Positions 19,868-28,157 of a stretch of 56,360 nt of DNA are shown here, piece after piece (position 1 is the first letter of the stretch; every line of letters begins with the position of its first letter). Made by a program: the position numbers and the translations under genes. The notes beneath the pieces are model-generated. The model saw nothing but the letters and a program-made list of their open reading frames with translations, ran no database searches and had not been told where the DNA came from. The stretch spans positions 1 to 56,360 of the forward strand of contig JAJDEQ010000104.1 of NCBI GenBank assembly GCA_029259695.1. Direction: 5' to 3'. This DNA comes from Planctomycetota bacterium. Its GTDB lineage: Bacteria; Planctomycetota; B15-G4.

Positions 19868-21631
19868 ATGTCCAAGCTCATCGATGGGGCCCTGCGCCTG
19901 AACGAGTCGTTCAAGCGCTCGACCCACATGTACATGGTGGTCATCGCCGTGGTCGTGGGGCTGCTGGGGGGCTACGGCGCCGTGGCCTTCCGCTTCCTGA
20001 TCCAGTCCCTGCAGGATCTCGCCTGGCAGACCGACGGACTCGACCTGGCCTGGTTCGCCGTCCAGCCCTGGTACGTGGTCGTGCTCACCCCGGCAGTCGG
20101 TGGGCTCGTGGTGGGCTGGATCGTGGCCTCGTTCGCGCCGGAGGCGAAGGGGCACGGGGTGCCCGAAGTGATGGAGGCCGTGGCGCTGAACAGCGGCCGC
20201 ATCCGGCCGCGGGTGGTGCTGGCCAAGGCGCTGGCGTCGGGCGTGTGCATCGCCACGGGCGGCTCGGTGGGACGTGAGGGCCCCATCGTGCAGATCGGCT
20301 CGGCCATCGGCTCGACGGTGGGACAGGGGCTCAAGGCCGGCCCGGGGCGCCTGCGCACCCTGGTGGGCTGCGGCGCGGCGGCGGGGATCGCGGCGACCTT
20401 CAACGCGCCGGTGGCCGGCGCGCTGTTCGCGGTGGAGGTCGTGCTGGGTGACTTCGGCGTGCCCCAGTTCTCACCGATCGTGATCTCGTCGGTGGCCGCC
20501 ACGGTGGTCAGCCGTCACTACCTGGGTGACTTCCCGGCCTTCGAGATCCCCGACTACGCCCTCAATCATCCGATCGAGTTCAGCGCCTACGGGGTGCTCG
20601 GCCTGCTGGCCGGGCTGTTCGCCGTGGTGTTCGTGCGCTCGCTCTACAAGGCGGAGGACGTCCTCGAACGGGTGAAGTTGCCACTGCCGCTGCTGGCCTG
20701 TTGCGGCGGTGCCGTCGTGGGCGCGATCGCACTGGTCTTCCCGGGCGTGCTGGGCGTGGGCTACGAGTCGATCAACGACGCGCTGCTCAACTCTCCCGGC
20801 GCGGGCTTCCTGTGCCTGCTCTTGCTGGCCAAGCTCGCGGCGGTGTGCGTCACCATCGGGTCGGGCGGGTCGGGAGGCGTGTTCGCGCCCTCGCTGTTCA
20901 TGGGAGCGACCCTGGGCGCCGTGGTGGGGCAGGGGGCCGGCTGGGCCTTCCCCGGAGTCGCGGCGCCGCCGGGGGCCTACGCGCTCGTGGGCATGGGCGC
21001 CGTGGTGGCCGCCGCGACCCACGCGCCCATCTCGGCCATCCTGATCCTGTTCGAGCTGACCAGCGACTACCGCATCATCCTGCCGCTGATGGTGTCGTGC
21101 ATCATCGCCACGCTCGTGGCCACGCGGCTGCAGTCGGCATCGATCTACACGCTCAAGCTGCTGCGGCGCGGCGTCGACATCCGGGCCGGCCAGGACATCA
21201 ACGTGCTCAAGCACGTGCATGTGAACGAGGTCGTGCGGGAGGACGTGGCGACCGTGTCGCCCCACACGTCGTTGCGCGCCCTCGTGGATCAGATCGCCGG
21301 AGCGGACGTGAGCTGCTTCTACGTCGTCGACGAGGGCGGCTGCTTGTGCGGTGTGGTCTCCGCCAACGAGATCCAGCCGGCCCTGGCGGACATCGACGTG
21401 CTGCACCACCTGGTCGTGGCCAGCGACGTGGCCGTGCCCAACTGGCCCGCGGTGTCCGCCCGGGACACGCTCGATACCGTGGTGGGGCGACTCGAAGAGG
21501 GCTACCGCAACGAGCTTCCCGTGCTGGATGGCAAGCGCCTGGTCGGCGCCGTGCACATGGAGGACGTCCTCAACCGTTATCGCCAGGAGCTGTTCAAGCG
21601 CGAGCTGTCGGCGAGCCTCGAGCAGGCGTGA
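19868..21631 (+). CDS. ClC-family chloride channel/transporter with C-terminal CBS pair
   Basis: A 587-aa protein. The ClC signatures are present: KGHGVPEV (95-99 at the position of GSGIP), GREGPIVQIGS with the gating Glu E137, FNAPVAGALFAVE, and GSGGSGGVFAPSLFMGA. From about residue 430 there are two CBS domains (VREDVATVSPHTSLRALVDQ; VSARDTLDTVVGRLEEG). ClC proteins conduct or exchange Cl- and related anions for protons across the inner membrane, and CBS domains bind nucleotides. The residue aligned with the internal proton glutamate of E. coli ClC (E203) appears to be V191, and the selectivity Ser is His, so simple Cl-/H+ antiport should not be assumed. The start ATG at 19868 is preceded by CGGGG. 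Confidence 0.9.
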   Translation: MSKLIDGALRLNESFKRSTHMYMVVIAVVVGLLGGYGAVAFRFLIQSLQDLAWQTDGLDLAWFAVQPWYVVVLTPAVGGLVVGWIVASFAPEAKGHGVPEVMEAVALNSGRIRPRVVLAKALASGVCIATGGSVGREGPIVQIGSAIGSTVGQGLKAGPGRLRTLVGCGAAAGIAATFNAPVAGALFAVEVVLGDFGVPQFSPIVISSVAATVVSRHYLGDFPAFEIPDYALNHPIEFSAYGVLGLLAGLFAVVFVRSLYKAEDVLERVKLPLPLLACCGGAVVGAIALVFPGVLGVGYESINDALLNSPGAGFLCLLLLAKLAAVCVTIGSGGSGGVFAPSLFMGATLGAVVGQGAGWAFPGVAAPPGAYALVGMGAVVAAATHAPISAILILFELTSDYRIILPLMVSCIIATLVATRLQSASIYTLKLLRRGVDIRAGQDINVLKHVHVNEVVREDVATVSPHTSLRALVDQIAGADVSCFYVVDEGGCLCGVVSANEIQPALADIDVLHHLVVASDVAVPNWPAVSARDTLDTVVGRLEEGYRNELPVLDGKRLVGAVHMEDVLNRYRQELFKRELSASLEQA

Positions 21632-21819
21632 GCGGGTTCGCGGCGCAAGGCTGATTTGCCTCTTCGGCGAACGCGGTCATGCTTCGATGGTGCGATCCGT
21701 CGCCGCCGCGGTTGCGGTCCGGAGCGAGTGTGTGGTGGCGCGTGTCTTTCGTGTTGCAGGGCTGTCACGTTCCGGGACTCGGGCTACAACGGAGCCCGCC
21801 TGAACGTCGGAGTCACAGC

Positions 21820-22500
21820 ATGAGCCACACCCGTCACGTCTTCCTCGGCATCGTCTGTGCCGCCTTCATCCTGCTGCCCGAGGAGCGCGCGCTGTGCCAG
21901 GTGCGCCCGGGCGGGTCCTCACGGGTGACGCTGTCCGGGCACACGGGACGCTCCTCGCTCCCCAGCCGCAGTGCGCTGGACGTGCGCACGAGCGGCGCGA
22001 GCAGGGCTACGAACAGGGCCACGGGCAGGGCTACGAACAGGGCTACGAACAGGGCCGTGCGCAACGGGCTTGCGGGCCGCAGGACGATCGGCCGCCGCAC
22101 CGGCGCCAAGGCCACCGGCGCGCAGTCCCTCGGCGGCAGCCTGACCGACCTGTTCCGCGGCTGCAGCACGCTCGACCTGCGCACGGGCACGCCCGGGTTG
22201 GGCGCGAGTCTGCCGGACACGCTCGCCGGGATCAGCACGCTCGAGCAGCAGACCGGAACGACCGGCTTCGGCGAGAGCCTGCCCGACACGCTGGCCGACG
22301 TGAGCACGCTCGACATCCGCACCCGCGGCCCCGGCGCCGAACGCGGTCTGCCCGAGACCCTCTCCCGCTGCAGCACGCTCGACAGCCAGACCAAGGGCCT
22401 GGGCGCCACGCGCGGCGTCCCCGTCCGTCGCCTGCCCGGCGCCACCATCGCCCGCATGCGCGGCACGGTCATCCGCACGAGCCGCACGCCTCGGAACTGA
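21820..22500 (+). CDS. secreted basic protein with four 23-residue repeats
   Basis: A 226-aa protein starting at the ATG at 21820, which heads a signal-peptide-like stretch (HVFLGIVCAAFILLP). A threonine/arginine-rich linker with RATNRATGRATNRATNRA (residues 62-79) precedes four tandem repeats of 23 aa (105-196) of the form G-x-S-L-P-D-T-L-x-x-x-S-T-L-D-x-x-T. A fifth half-unit (SLPSRSALDVRTSGA) occurs earlier. The tail is strongly basic. I know no family for this. It is preceded by the ClC gene (188 bp gap) and followed by the convergent DUF2071 gene. The antisense frame is also open but lacks a signal and domain features. Confidence 0.55.
   Translation: MSHTRHVFLGIVCAAFILLPEERALCQVRPGGSSRVTLSGHTGRSSLPSRSALDVRTSGASRATNRATGRATNRATNRAVRNGLAGRRTIGRRTGAKATGAQSLGGSLTDLFRGCSTLDLRTGTPGLGASLPDTLAGISTLEQQTGTTGFGESLPDTLADVSTLDIRTRGPGAERGLPETLSRCSTLDSQTKGLGATRGVPVRRLPGATIARMRGTVIRTSRTPRN
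22132..22407 (+). repeat. four 69-bp repeats encoding the STLD units
   Basis: Four exact-length 69-bp units encode 23-residue repeats (GASLPDTLAGISTLEQQTG-like). The S-T-L-(D/E) core is invariant, while the linking 8-10 residues vary. Confidence 0.9.
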
Positions 22501-22554
22501 GCTGCGCTGGGTGGCTGCGGTCGGCGTGAGGTCGCCACGGCGAACGGCGGACTG

Positions 22555-23349
22555 TCAGCGGTTCACGGAGCGTTGAACCACCCGCGGTGCCCACACGCGC
22601 ACGTCCACCTGGCGCGCGAAGTGCAGCACCGGCTTCACGTGCGGCAGCTCGATGCCCGCGGCCTGCGTCATGGTGTTGAGCTCGATCTGCGCGAAGGCTG
22701 GTTGCAGCGGCCAGGGCTCGTGGTGGATCTCGCCGATCTTGAGGGGGCCCTTGGGCTTCTGGGCGTAGAGGCAGTAGCGTTCGGTGAGCCAGGCGTCGAA
22801 CGAGTCCGGAGCCGCGAGCAGCACGTCGCCGGTGGGGCCGTAGCGCGCGCGGAAATCGGCGGCGGGGGCGTCGCGGTGGGTGCGGCGGGAGGCGTAGGCG
22901 ATGCCGTCGTCGCCGTCGTCGCGGCGGTTGAAGAGCGCGTCGTAGTAAGGCAGTCCGAACCACGTGCGCGCGGTGCGCACCGCGAGCGGTTGCTGTGCGT
23001 CGAGGCTGAAGAACCACACGCCGGGTCGGTCGTGCCCGGCACGTCCGGGGCGCGGACGCACGTAGGTGCGCACGTTGATCTCCGGGAAGGCGCTCGTACC
23101 CGGCAGGGTCGGCAGGCCGCGCAGCTTGACCCCGGTCATGTGGAACGGCACGACGCCGATCCAGCCGCTGTCGTTCCAGGTGTCCACCTCGAGCGTGTCG
23201 GGCAGCAGGCCGGCCAGCGCGGCGGCCGGTACGGGCCAGTGGGCGAAGAGCACGTCGTGCCAGCTCTGGCCCATGATCCACGGGCCGGAGGGCAGCGGCC
23301 ACGGTCGGTGCGCCGTGCGCGCGAGGATGTCGTCTGACGAGAGCGTCAT
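22555..23349 (-). CDS. DUF2071 (YqjF-like) protein
   Basis: A 264-aa protein of the conserved YqjF/DUF2071 family, recognised by WIMGQSWHDVLFAHWPVP, LEVDTWNDSGWIGVVPFHM, FPEINVRTYV, GVWFFSLDAQQPLAV and ERYCLYAQ. The fold is thought to resemble acetoacetate decarboxylase; biochemical function is unknown. The ATG at 23349 begins the domain; an ORF extension upstream is Arg/Gly-rich and overlaps the divergent gene's leader. It is divergent from the MoxR-like gene (234 bp apart), and the region between is the likely promoter of both. Confidence 0.85.
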   Translation of the reverse strand: MTLSSDDILARTAHRPWPLPSGPWIMGQSWHDVLFAHWPVPAAALAGLLPDTLEVDTWNDSGWIGVVPFHMTGVKLRGLPTLPGTSAFPEINVRTYVRPRPGRAGHDRPGVWFFSLDAQQPLAVRTARTWFGLPYYDALFNRRDDGDDGIAYASRRTHRDAPAADFRARYGPTGDVLLAAPDSFDAWLTERYCLYAQKPKGPLKIGEIHHEPWPLQPAFAQIELNTMTQAAGIELPHVKPVLHFARQVDVRVWAPRVVQRSVNR

Positions 23350-23582
23350 GCCGTCTTCGAGGAGGAGCAGACTACGGTCGCATCCCTTCGCGCTGCTGGG
23401 GAAGACCTTCTGACGGCTCACTTCGCTGAACGGGAGCGCCTCTCGTAGGGACCGCGACACGGCGCGCAGGCCCGAACCCCGGATTGGCGCGCCGCGGCCC
23501 TCGTGGATACGCTCAAGAGTCCCTCTCGACCTTCCCCGACCCCCGGGGCCTTCTCCGAACGAACGCCCACGAGGCTCCTCCA

Positions 23583-25124
23583 ATGGCCTCTTCGAACCCG
23601 ACCGGCAACGCCTCGCCACGCCCCGCGACCTTCGGTGAGCTGAAGGCATCCGGCTGGCGGCGCCGCAGCGTGAAGCAGGAGATGCGCGAGAACCTCGTGT
23701 CCCTGCTGCGTCGCGGCGAGCCGGTGTTCCCCGGCGTCGTGGGTTACGACAAGACGGTCGTGCCCCAGATCTGCAACGCGGTCCTCTCCGCTCACGACTT
23801 CATCCTGCTCGGCCTGCGCGGCCAGGCCAAGACGCGCATCCTGCGCGCCCTGCCGCGGCTGCTCGACGACGCGATTCCGATCGTGGCCGGCAGCGAGGTC
23901 AACGACGATCCGTTCGCACCGATCAGCGAGCCCGCCCGGAGACTGCTCGCGGAGCGGGGCGATGACACGCCGATCGAGTGGGTCGCGCGCGAGGAGCGCT
24001 ACCGCGAGAAGCTGGCCACGCCCGACGTGACCATCGCCGACCTGATCGGCGACATCGATCCGATCAAGGCCGCCACGCGCAAGCTGACCTTCGCCGACCC
24101 GGACGTGATCCACTTCGGCATCGTGCCGCGCACCAACCGCGGCATCTTCGCCATCAACGAGGTGCCGGACCTGCAGGCGCGCATCCAGGTGGGCCTGCTC
24201 AACATCCTCGAAGAGGGTGACATCCAGATCCGCGGCTTCCCGGTGCGCATGCCGCTCGACATGTGCCTGGTGTTCTCGGCCAACCCCGAGGACTACACCA
24301 ACCGTGGCAACATCATCACGCCGCTGCGCGACCGCATCGCCTCCCAGATCATCACCCACTATCCGGGCACGGTTGAGGAGGCCGGCCGCATCACCCAGCA
24401 GGAGGCGTGGACCGACCGCGGCGAGGCGCTGCCCGTGACGGTGCCGGAGTTCGTCCGGACGATCGTGGAAGAGGTGGCGTTCCAGGCTCGCAGCAGCGAG
24501 TTCGTCGACCAGAACTCGGGTGTGAGCGCGCGCGTGCCCATCGCGCTGATGGAGAACGTCGTCTCCAATGCCGAGCGGCGCGCGTTGCTGAACGGACTGG
24601 GGTCGAACGGCGCGGTGCCCCGTCCGGCGGTGGCGCGGGTGGCGGACGTGCTGGCGGCGCTGCCGGCGATCACGGGCAAGGTCGAGCTGGTCTACGAGGG
24701 CGAGCGCGAAGGCGTGCTGGCCGTGGCGCGGCACCTGGTGGGCAAGGCGGTCAAGGCCGTGTTCGACGGGCACTTCCCCGATGCGCTCACGTCGGGTTCG
24801 CCCGGCAACGCGGGCAAGCCGGGCGGGTCCACCGAGGCGGGTGAGTACCGTCCGCTGCTCGACTGGTTCCGGCAGGGCAACTCGCTCGACGTGTCGGACG
24901 AGATGCCGGCCGAGGAGCTGCTGCTCCTGATGTCGTCCGTCCCCGGCCTGCGCACCCTGACCGACGCTCACCTGGCGACCCCCGACGACGAGCAGGCCGC
25001 CGCCGCCATGGAACTGGTGCTCGAGGGTCTGCACCAGAGTTCGCTGCTGGCCAAGCAGGAAGTCGTGGGCGGGCGGGTCTACTGCGACGTGTTCGACGAG
25101 ATGGCCCGCAGCCTCAACGACTGA
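23583..25124 (+). CDS. MoxR/Mg-chelatase-like AAA+ ATPase
   Basis: A 513-aa protein. The AAA+ core has Walker A GLRGQAKT (residues 77-84), a Walker-B-like RGIFAINEV (187-194, Asn where Asp is usual), the sensor-1 segment LVFSANPEDYTNRG and an arginine-rich PLRDRIASQI. The C-terminal about 150 residues are helical. MoxR-type ATPases act as chaperones that insert cofactors or remodel complexes together with a vWA partner, and such a partner is encoded three genes downstream. The ATG at 23583 is chosen because the domain starts soon after it; the ORF opens at 23484. It heads the plus-strand cluster 23583-28153. Confidence 0.9.
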   Translation: MASSNPTGNASPRPATFGELKASGWRRRSVKQEMRENLVSLLRRGEPVFPGVVGYDKTVVPQICNAVLSAHDFILLGLRGQAKTRILRALPRLLDDAIPIVAGSEVNDDPFAPISEPARRLLAERGDDTPIEWVAREERYREKLATPDVTIADLIGDIDPIKAATRKLTFADPDVIHFGIVPRTNRGIFAINEVPDLQARIQVGLLNILEEGDIQIRGFPVRMPLDMCLVFSANPEDYTNRGNIITPLRDRIASQIITHYPGTVEEAGRITQQEAWTDRGEALPVTVPEFVRTIVEEVAFQARSSEFVDQNSGVSARVPIALMENVVSNAERRALLNGLGSNGAVPRPAVARVADVLAALPAITGKVELVYEGEREGVLAVARHLVGKAVKAVFDGHFPDALTSGSPGNAGKPGGSTEAGEYRPLLDWFRQGNSLDVSDEMPAEELLLLMSSVPGLRTLTDAHLATPDDEQAAAAMELVLEGLHQSSLLAKQEVVGGRVYCDVFDEMARSLND

Positions 25125-25163
25125 TGGGCGCATGACGGCGACCGCCTTCACGGAGTGCGACGC

Positions 25164-26234
25164 GTGAGCGCGCGGCGCGATGTGGAGGAGTTCATGGTCC
25201 TGCGCCATGGCCTGCGCTGCCACGTGTGGTTGCCGCGTGGCGTGGAAGCCGGCGAGGTCGTGGATCCCGAGGCGCTGTTGCCGTTGCTCGAACTCGACGC
25301 GCGGGCCACGTTCGAGCACGGGCGCGTGCTGCTGGACACGCGGACCCGGTCGGTGCACGCCGTCTCGCCGGAAGTGCTCGGACTGCCGGCCGCGTTGCGT
25401 GAGGGCTCGCAGCCCGTCGCCGGCGCGGAGCGACGACAGACCGGTGTCGTGGTGAAGATCGACGACTATCGCGGGGCGCTGACGACGCGGCTGCCGTTGC
25501 GCAAGCCGCGCGTCGTGCGCGAGATGCTGAACCTGGCCGATCTGCATCGGCTGGGGGTGCCGGCCACCGTCCCCGTCGCCTGCGGCTGGGCGCGGGAGGG
25601 GCTGCGCTACGGCACCACGTTCCTGATCACGCGCGAGGTGCTGGACTCCATGGCGCTCAAGTCCTGGGTCGACCCGCGAGCCGGCACCGGGCGGCCGCTG
25701 CAGCCGCCGGCGGACGGGCCCACGGCCCCGGCGCCCGCAGTCGAGCCCGGCGGCCTGGCCGCCTCGCCGCTGACCCGCACCGAGCTGCTCGGACTGCTGG
25801 AGCGGCTGCTCGAGCAACTCGCGCGCCTGCACCGCGAGGGTTGGTGGATCCGCACCTGCTACGCCAAGAACGTCCTCGTGCGGCGCGACGCCGAGGGCCG
25901 CCCGGCGTTCGCCCTGTGCGACGTCCCGCGCCTGAGCAGGCACCGCTCGGGCCGTCTCTACCCCCGCGGCGCCGTGCGCGATCTGGGCTTCCTCGACAAG
26001 TGGGGCCGCAAGGCCCTGCGCCGCGGCGAGCGCCTGCGCCTGCTGCGTCACTACCTGCAGGCCCTGGGCACGGGTTCCGAGGAGGGCTGGTGGATCGCCT
26101 CGATCGACCAGCTGATGGACCGCAAGCAGCACCGCACCTGGCGCGGCCGAGCCAGTCGAAACCTCCACGAGTTCATGCGACGATGGCGCCGCCGTCGTTC
26201 GCGGGCGACGCGGGCTGCGAGCACCGAACCCTGA
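25164..26234 (+). CDS. WaaP/Kdo-kinase-like protein lacking the catalytic Asp (predicted pseudokinase)
   Basis: A 356-aa protein starting at the GTG at 25164, 8 nt from GGAG. It shows the kinase fold of the WaaP/Kdo/InaA group: VVVKIDDYRG with K98, REMLNLADLHRLGVPATVPVACG, LLEQLARLHREGW, and LCDVPRLSRHR with D253 at the DFG-like site, followed by RDLGFLDKW. The catalytic loop, HRDCY in WaaP-type kinases, reads IRTCYAKNVLV (229-239), so the His and the catalytic Asp are Ile and Thr. Either it is a pseudokinase or it uses an unusual mechanism. A low-complexity Pro/Ala insert lies at 171-200. It sits 39 bp after the MoxR gene. Confidence 0.7.
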   Translation: MSARRDVEEFMVLRHGLRCHVWLPRGVEAGEVVDPEALLPLLELDARATFEHGRVLLDTRTRSVHAVSPEVLGLPAALREGSQPVAGAERRQTGVVVKIDDYRGALTTRLPLRKPRVVREMLNLADLHRLGVPATVPVACGWAREGLRYGTTFLITREVLDSMALKSWVDPRAGTGRPLQPPADGPTAPAPAVEPGGLAASPLTRTELLGLLERLLEQLARLHREGWWIRTCYAKNVLVRRDAEGRPAFALCDVPRLSRHRSGRLYPRGAVRDLGFLDKWGRKALRRGERLRLLRHYLQALGTGSEEGWWIASIDQLMDRKQHRTWRGRASRNLHEFMRRWRRRRSRATRAASTEP

Positions 26235-26327
26235 GGCTCTTCCGCCTCGGTTCGTTGCCCGCCGCAGCGCGCCGACTCGATCGAGGCGGCTTCGACAACT
26301 CCTTCACCGAATCCGACACCGACCAAC

Positions 26328-26999
26328 ATGCGCGAGTCGTCAGCCGTGTCCGAACGCAACCGTTACTCCGAGAACCGGCGCCGATCGGACAAGGCCGCCA
26401 GCTACGACGTCAAGTACGAGCAGGAGTTCCACAAGCGCGTGTCGGATCGGCGCGAGAAGCGCCTGCTCGAGTCGATCCTGGCCACGGCGGGGAGCCACGA
26501 GCGCATGCTCGACGTGCCCTGCGGTGCGGGCCGCCTGTCCGGCGTGCTGTCGCGCTTCGCGGACAAGGTGGTCGAGATGGACTACTCGTTCCCGATGCTC
26601 GAGCTGTGCCGCCAGAACGCGGTCGACTACGTGCCCCAGATGGCCAACGGCAACGTGCTCCATCTGCCGTTCTGCGACGTGGCCTTCGACATCGTGGCCT
26701 CGATCCGCGTCTCGCACCACCTGCCCAAGCGTGAGGATCGCCTGAACCACGTGCGCGAGCTGTGCCGTGTGTCGAGCCGCCACGTGCTGGTGACGATCTT
26801 CGACGAGGACAGCTTCAAGAACCGCCTGCGCAAGTTCCGCACGGCGCTGTGGCTCAAGAAGAAGCCCAAGAAGACGCTCTCCATCGGTGAACTGCGCAGC
26901 CTGGGCGACGAGTGCGGCTTCGACGTGGCCGGCTCGTGGAGCCTGTCGCGCATGTTCAGCGGCCACTCGTTCGTGCTGCTGCGTCGCCGCGCGGCCTGA
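26328..26999 (+). CDS. class I SAM-dependent methyltransferase
   Basis: A 223-aa Rossmann-fold methyltransferase. Motif I is MLDVPCGAGRLSGVL (60-74), the acidic end of strand 2 is VVEMDYSFPMLELC, and post-I segments are GNVLHLPFCDVAFDIVASIRVSHHL and VLVTIFDED. It resembles Methyltransf_11/25 proteins acting on small molecules or lipids; the substrate is unknown. The N-terminus is polar and basic (RYSENRRRSDKAASYDVKY). I use the ATG at 26328; a GTG at 26346 is an alternative, and neither has a strong ribosome-binding site. It lies 93 bp after the kinase-like gene and 53 bp before the vWA gene. Confidence 0.85.
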   Translation: MRESSAVSERNRYSENRRRSDKAASYDVKYEQEFHKRVSDRREKRLLESILATAGSHERMLDVPCGAGRLSGVLSRFADKVVEMDYSFPMLELCRQNAVDYVPQMANGNVLHLPFCDVAFDIVASIRVSHHLPKREDRLNHVRELCRVSSRHVLVTIFDEDSFKNRLRKFRTALWLKKKPKKTLSIGELRSLGDECGFDVAGSWSLSRMFSGHSFVLLRRRAA

Positions 27000-27052
27000 C
27001 GGCCCCCGCGGGCGGGGAGCCCTGGGCAGCCCCGGCCCGGTATGATCGCTGC

Positions 27053-28153
27053 GTGGTCGACTACCGCTATCTCCAGTTCGACGCGGACGCGTCGTCTCGC
27101 GAGCGCTTGCTGCGCTACCTGCACACCGTCTTCAACGACCTGCTGTTGCAGACCCAGGGCGACGTGGAGGAGGCGTTGCGCTACCTCCGGCACCTGGCGG
27201 ATCGCTACAAGGTCTTCGACGACTCGCTCTCGCTCGAGGACTTCCGCCGCTATCTCGAGAGCCAGAACGCGATCGCGCGTGACACGCGCGGGCACTGGAA
27301 GCTCACCAGGAAGGGTGAACGCATCATCCGCACCGAATCGCTCGACGCGATCTTCGGCGGACTGGAACGGGGCACGCAGGGTGAGCACCGGGTCGCGGCG
27401 GCCGGCGAGGGCGTGGAGCGCCTGCCCGAGACCCGGCCCTACGAGTTCGGTGACGCCGTGTCACAGATCGACCCCCAGTCGACGATCCAGAACGCCATCA
27501 AGCGCGCCGGGATCGAAGAGCTGGCGGTGGAGGAGGAGGACCTGCAGGTCTTCGAGACGGAGCAGCTGTCGTCGTGCGCGACGGTCCTGTTGGTGGACAT
27601 CAGCCACTCGATGGTGCTGTACGGGGAGGATCGGATCACGCCCGCCAAGCGCGTGGCCATGGCGCTGTGCGAGTTGATCAAGAGCAAGTACCCCAAGGAC
27701 AGCCTGCGCGTCGTGCTGTTCGGTGACGACGCCGAGGAAGTCTCGCTCGAGTCGCTGCCCTACATCGGTGTGGGGCCGTTCCACACGAACACGCGCGGCG
27801 GGTTGCGGCTGGCCCAGGAGATCCTGCGCAAGGAGCGCCAGCCCAACCGGCAGATCTTCATGATCACCGACGGCAAGCCGAGCGCGCTCACCGAGCGGGA
27901 CGGCACGGTCTACAAGAACCCCTTCGGTCTCGACGAGCGCGTGGTCAACAAGACCCTCGACGAAGCGGCCAACTGTCGGCGGCTCGGGATCCCGATCACG
28001 ACCTTCATGCTCACCGACGACCCGGTGTTGGTGGAGTTCGTGGAGCGCTTCACCGAGATCAACCGGGGGCGGGCGTACTTCAGCCGGCCCGACGACCTGG
28101 GCTCGTTCGTGTTGGTGGACTTCATGCGCAACCGCCGCCGCACGGTGCGCTGA
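27053..28153 (+). CDS. von Willebrand factor A domain protein, MoxR partner
   Basis: A 366-aa protein starting at a GTG at 27053. The N-terminal about 170 residues are helical ([38 protein letters not shown]). The vWA domain carries an intact MIDAS: DISHS (D182, S184, S186), a Thr near 245-247 (HTNTRGG) and ITDGKPSA (D273). It is soluble, with no signal peptide. MoxR ATPases typically work with such vWA proteins (e.g. RavA-ViaA), which recognise substrate through the metal site. This one is separated from its ATPase by a kinase-like and a methyltransferase gene, suggesting all four act together. It converges tightly (4 bp) on the HtrA gene. Confidence 0.9.
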   Translation: MVDYRYLQFDADASSRERLLRYLHTVFNDLLLQTQGDVEEALRYLRHLADRYKVFDDSLSLEDFRRYLESQNAIARDTRGHWKLTRKGERIIRTESLDAIFGGLERGTQGEHRVAAAGEGVERLPETRPYEFGDAVSQIDPQSTIQNAIKRAGIEELAVEEEDLQVFETEQLSSCATVLLVDISHSMVLYGEDRITPAKRVAMALCELIKSKYPKDSLRVVLFGDDAEEVSLESLPYIGVGPFHTNTRGGLRLAQEILRKERQPNRQIFMITDGKPSALTERDGTVYKNPFGLDERVVNKTLDEAANCRRLGIPITTFMLTDDPVLVEFVERFTEINRGRAYFSRPDDLGSFVLVDFMRNRRRTVR

Positions 28154-28157
28154 GGAC

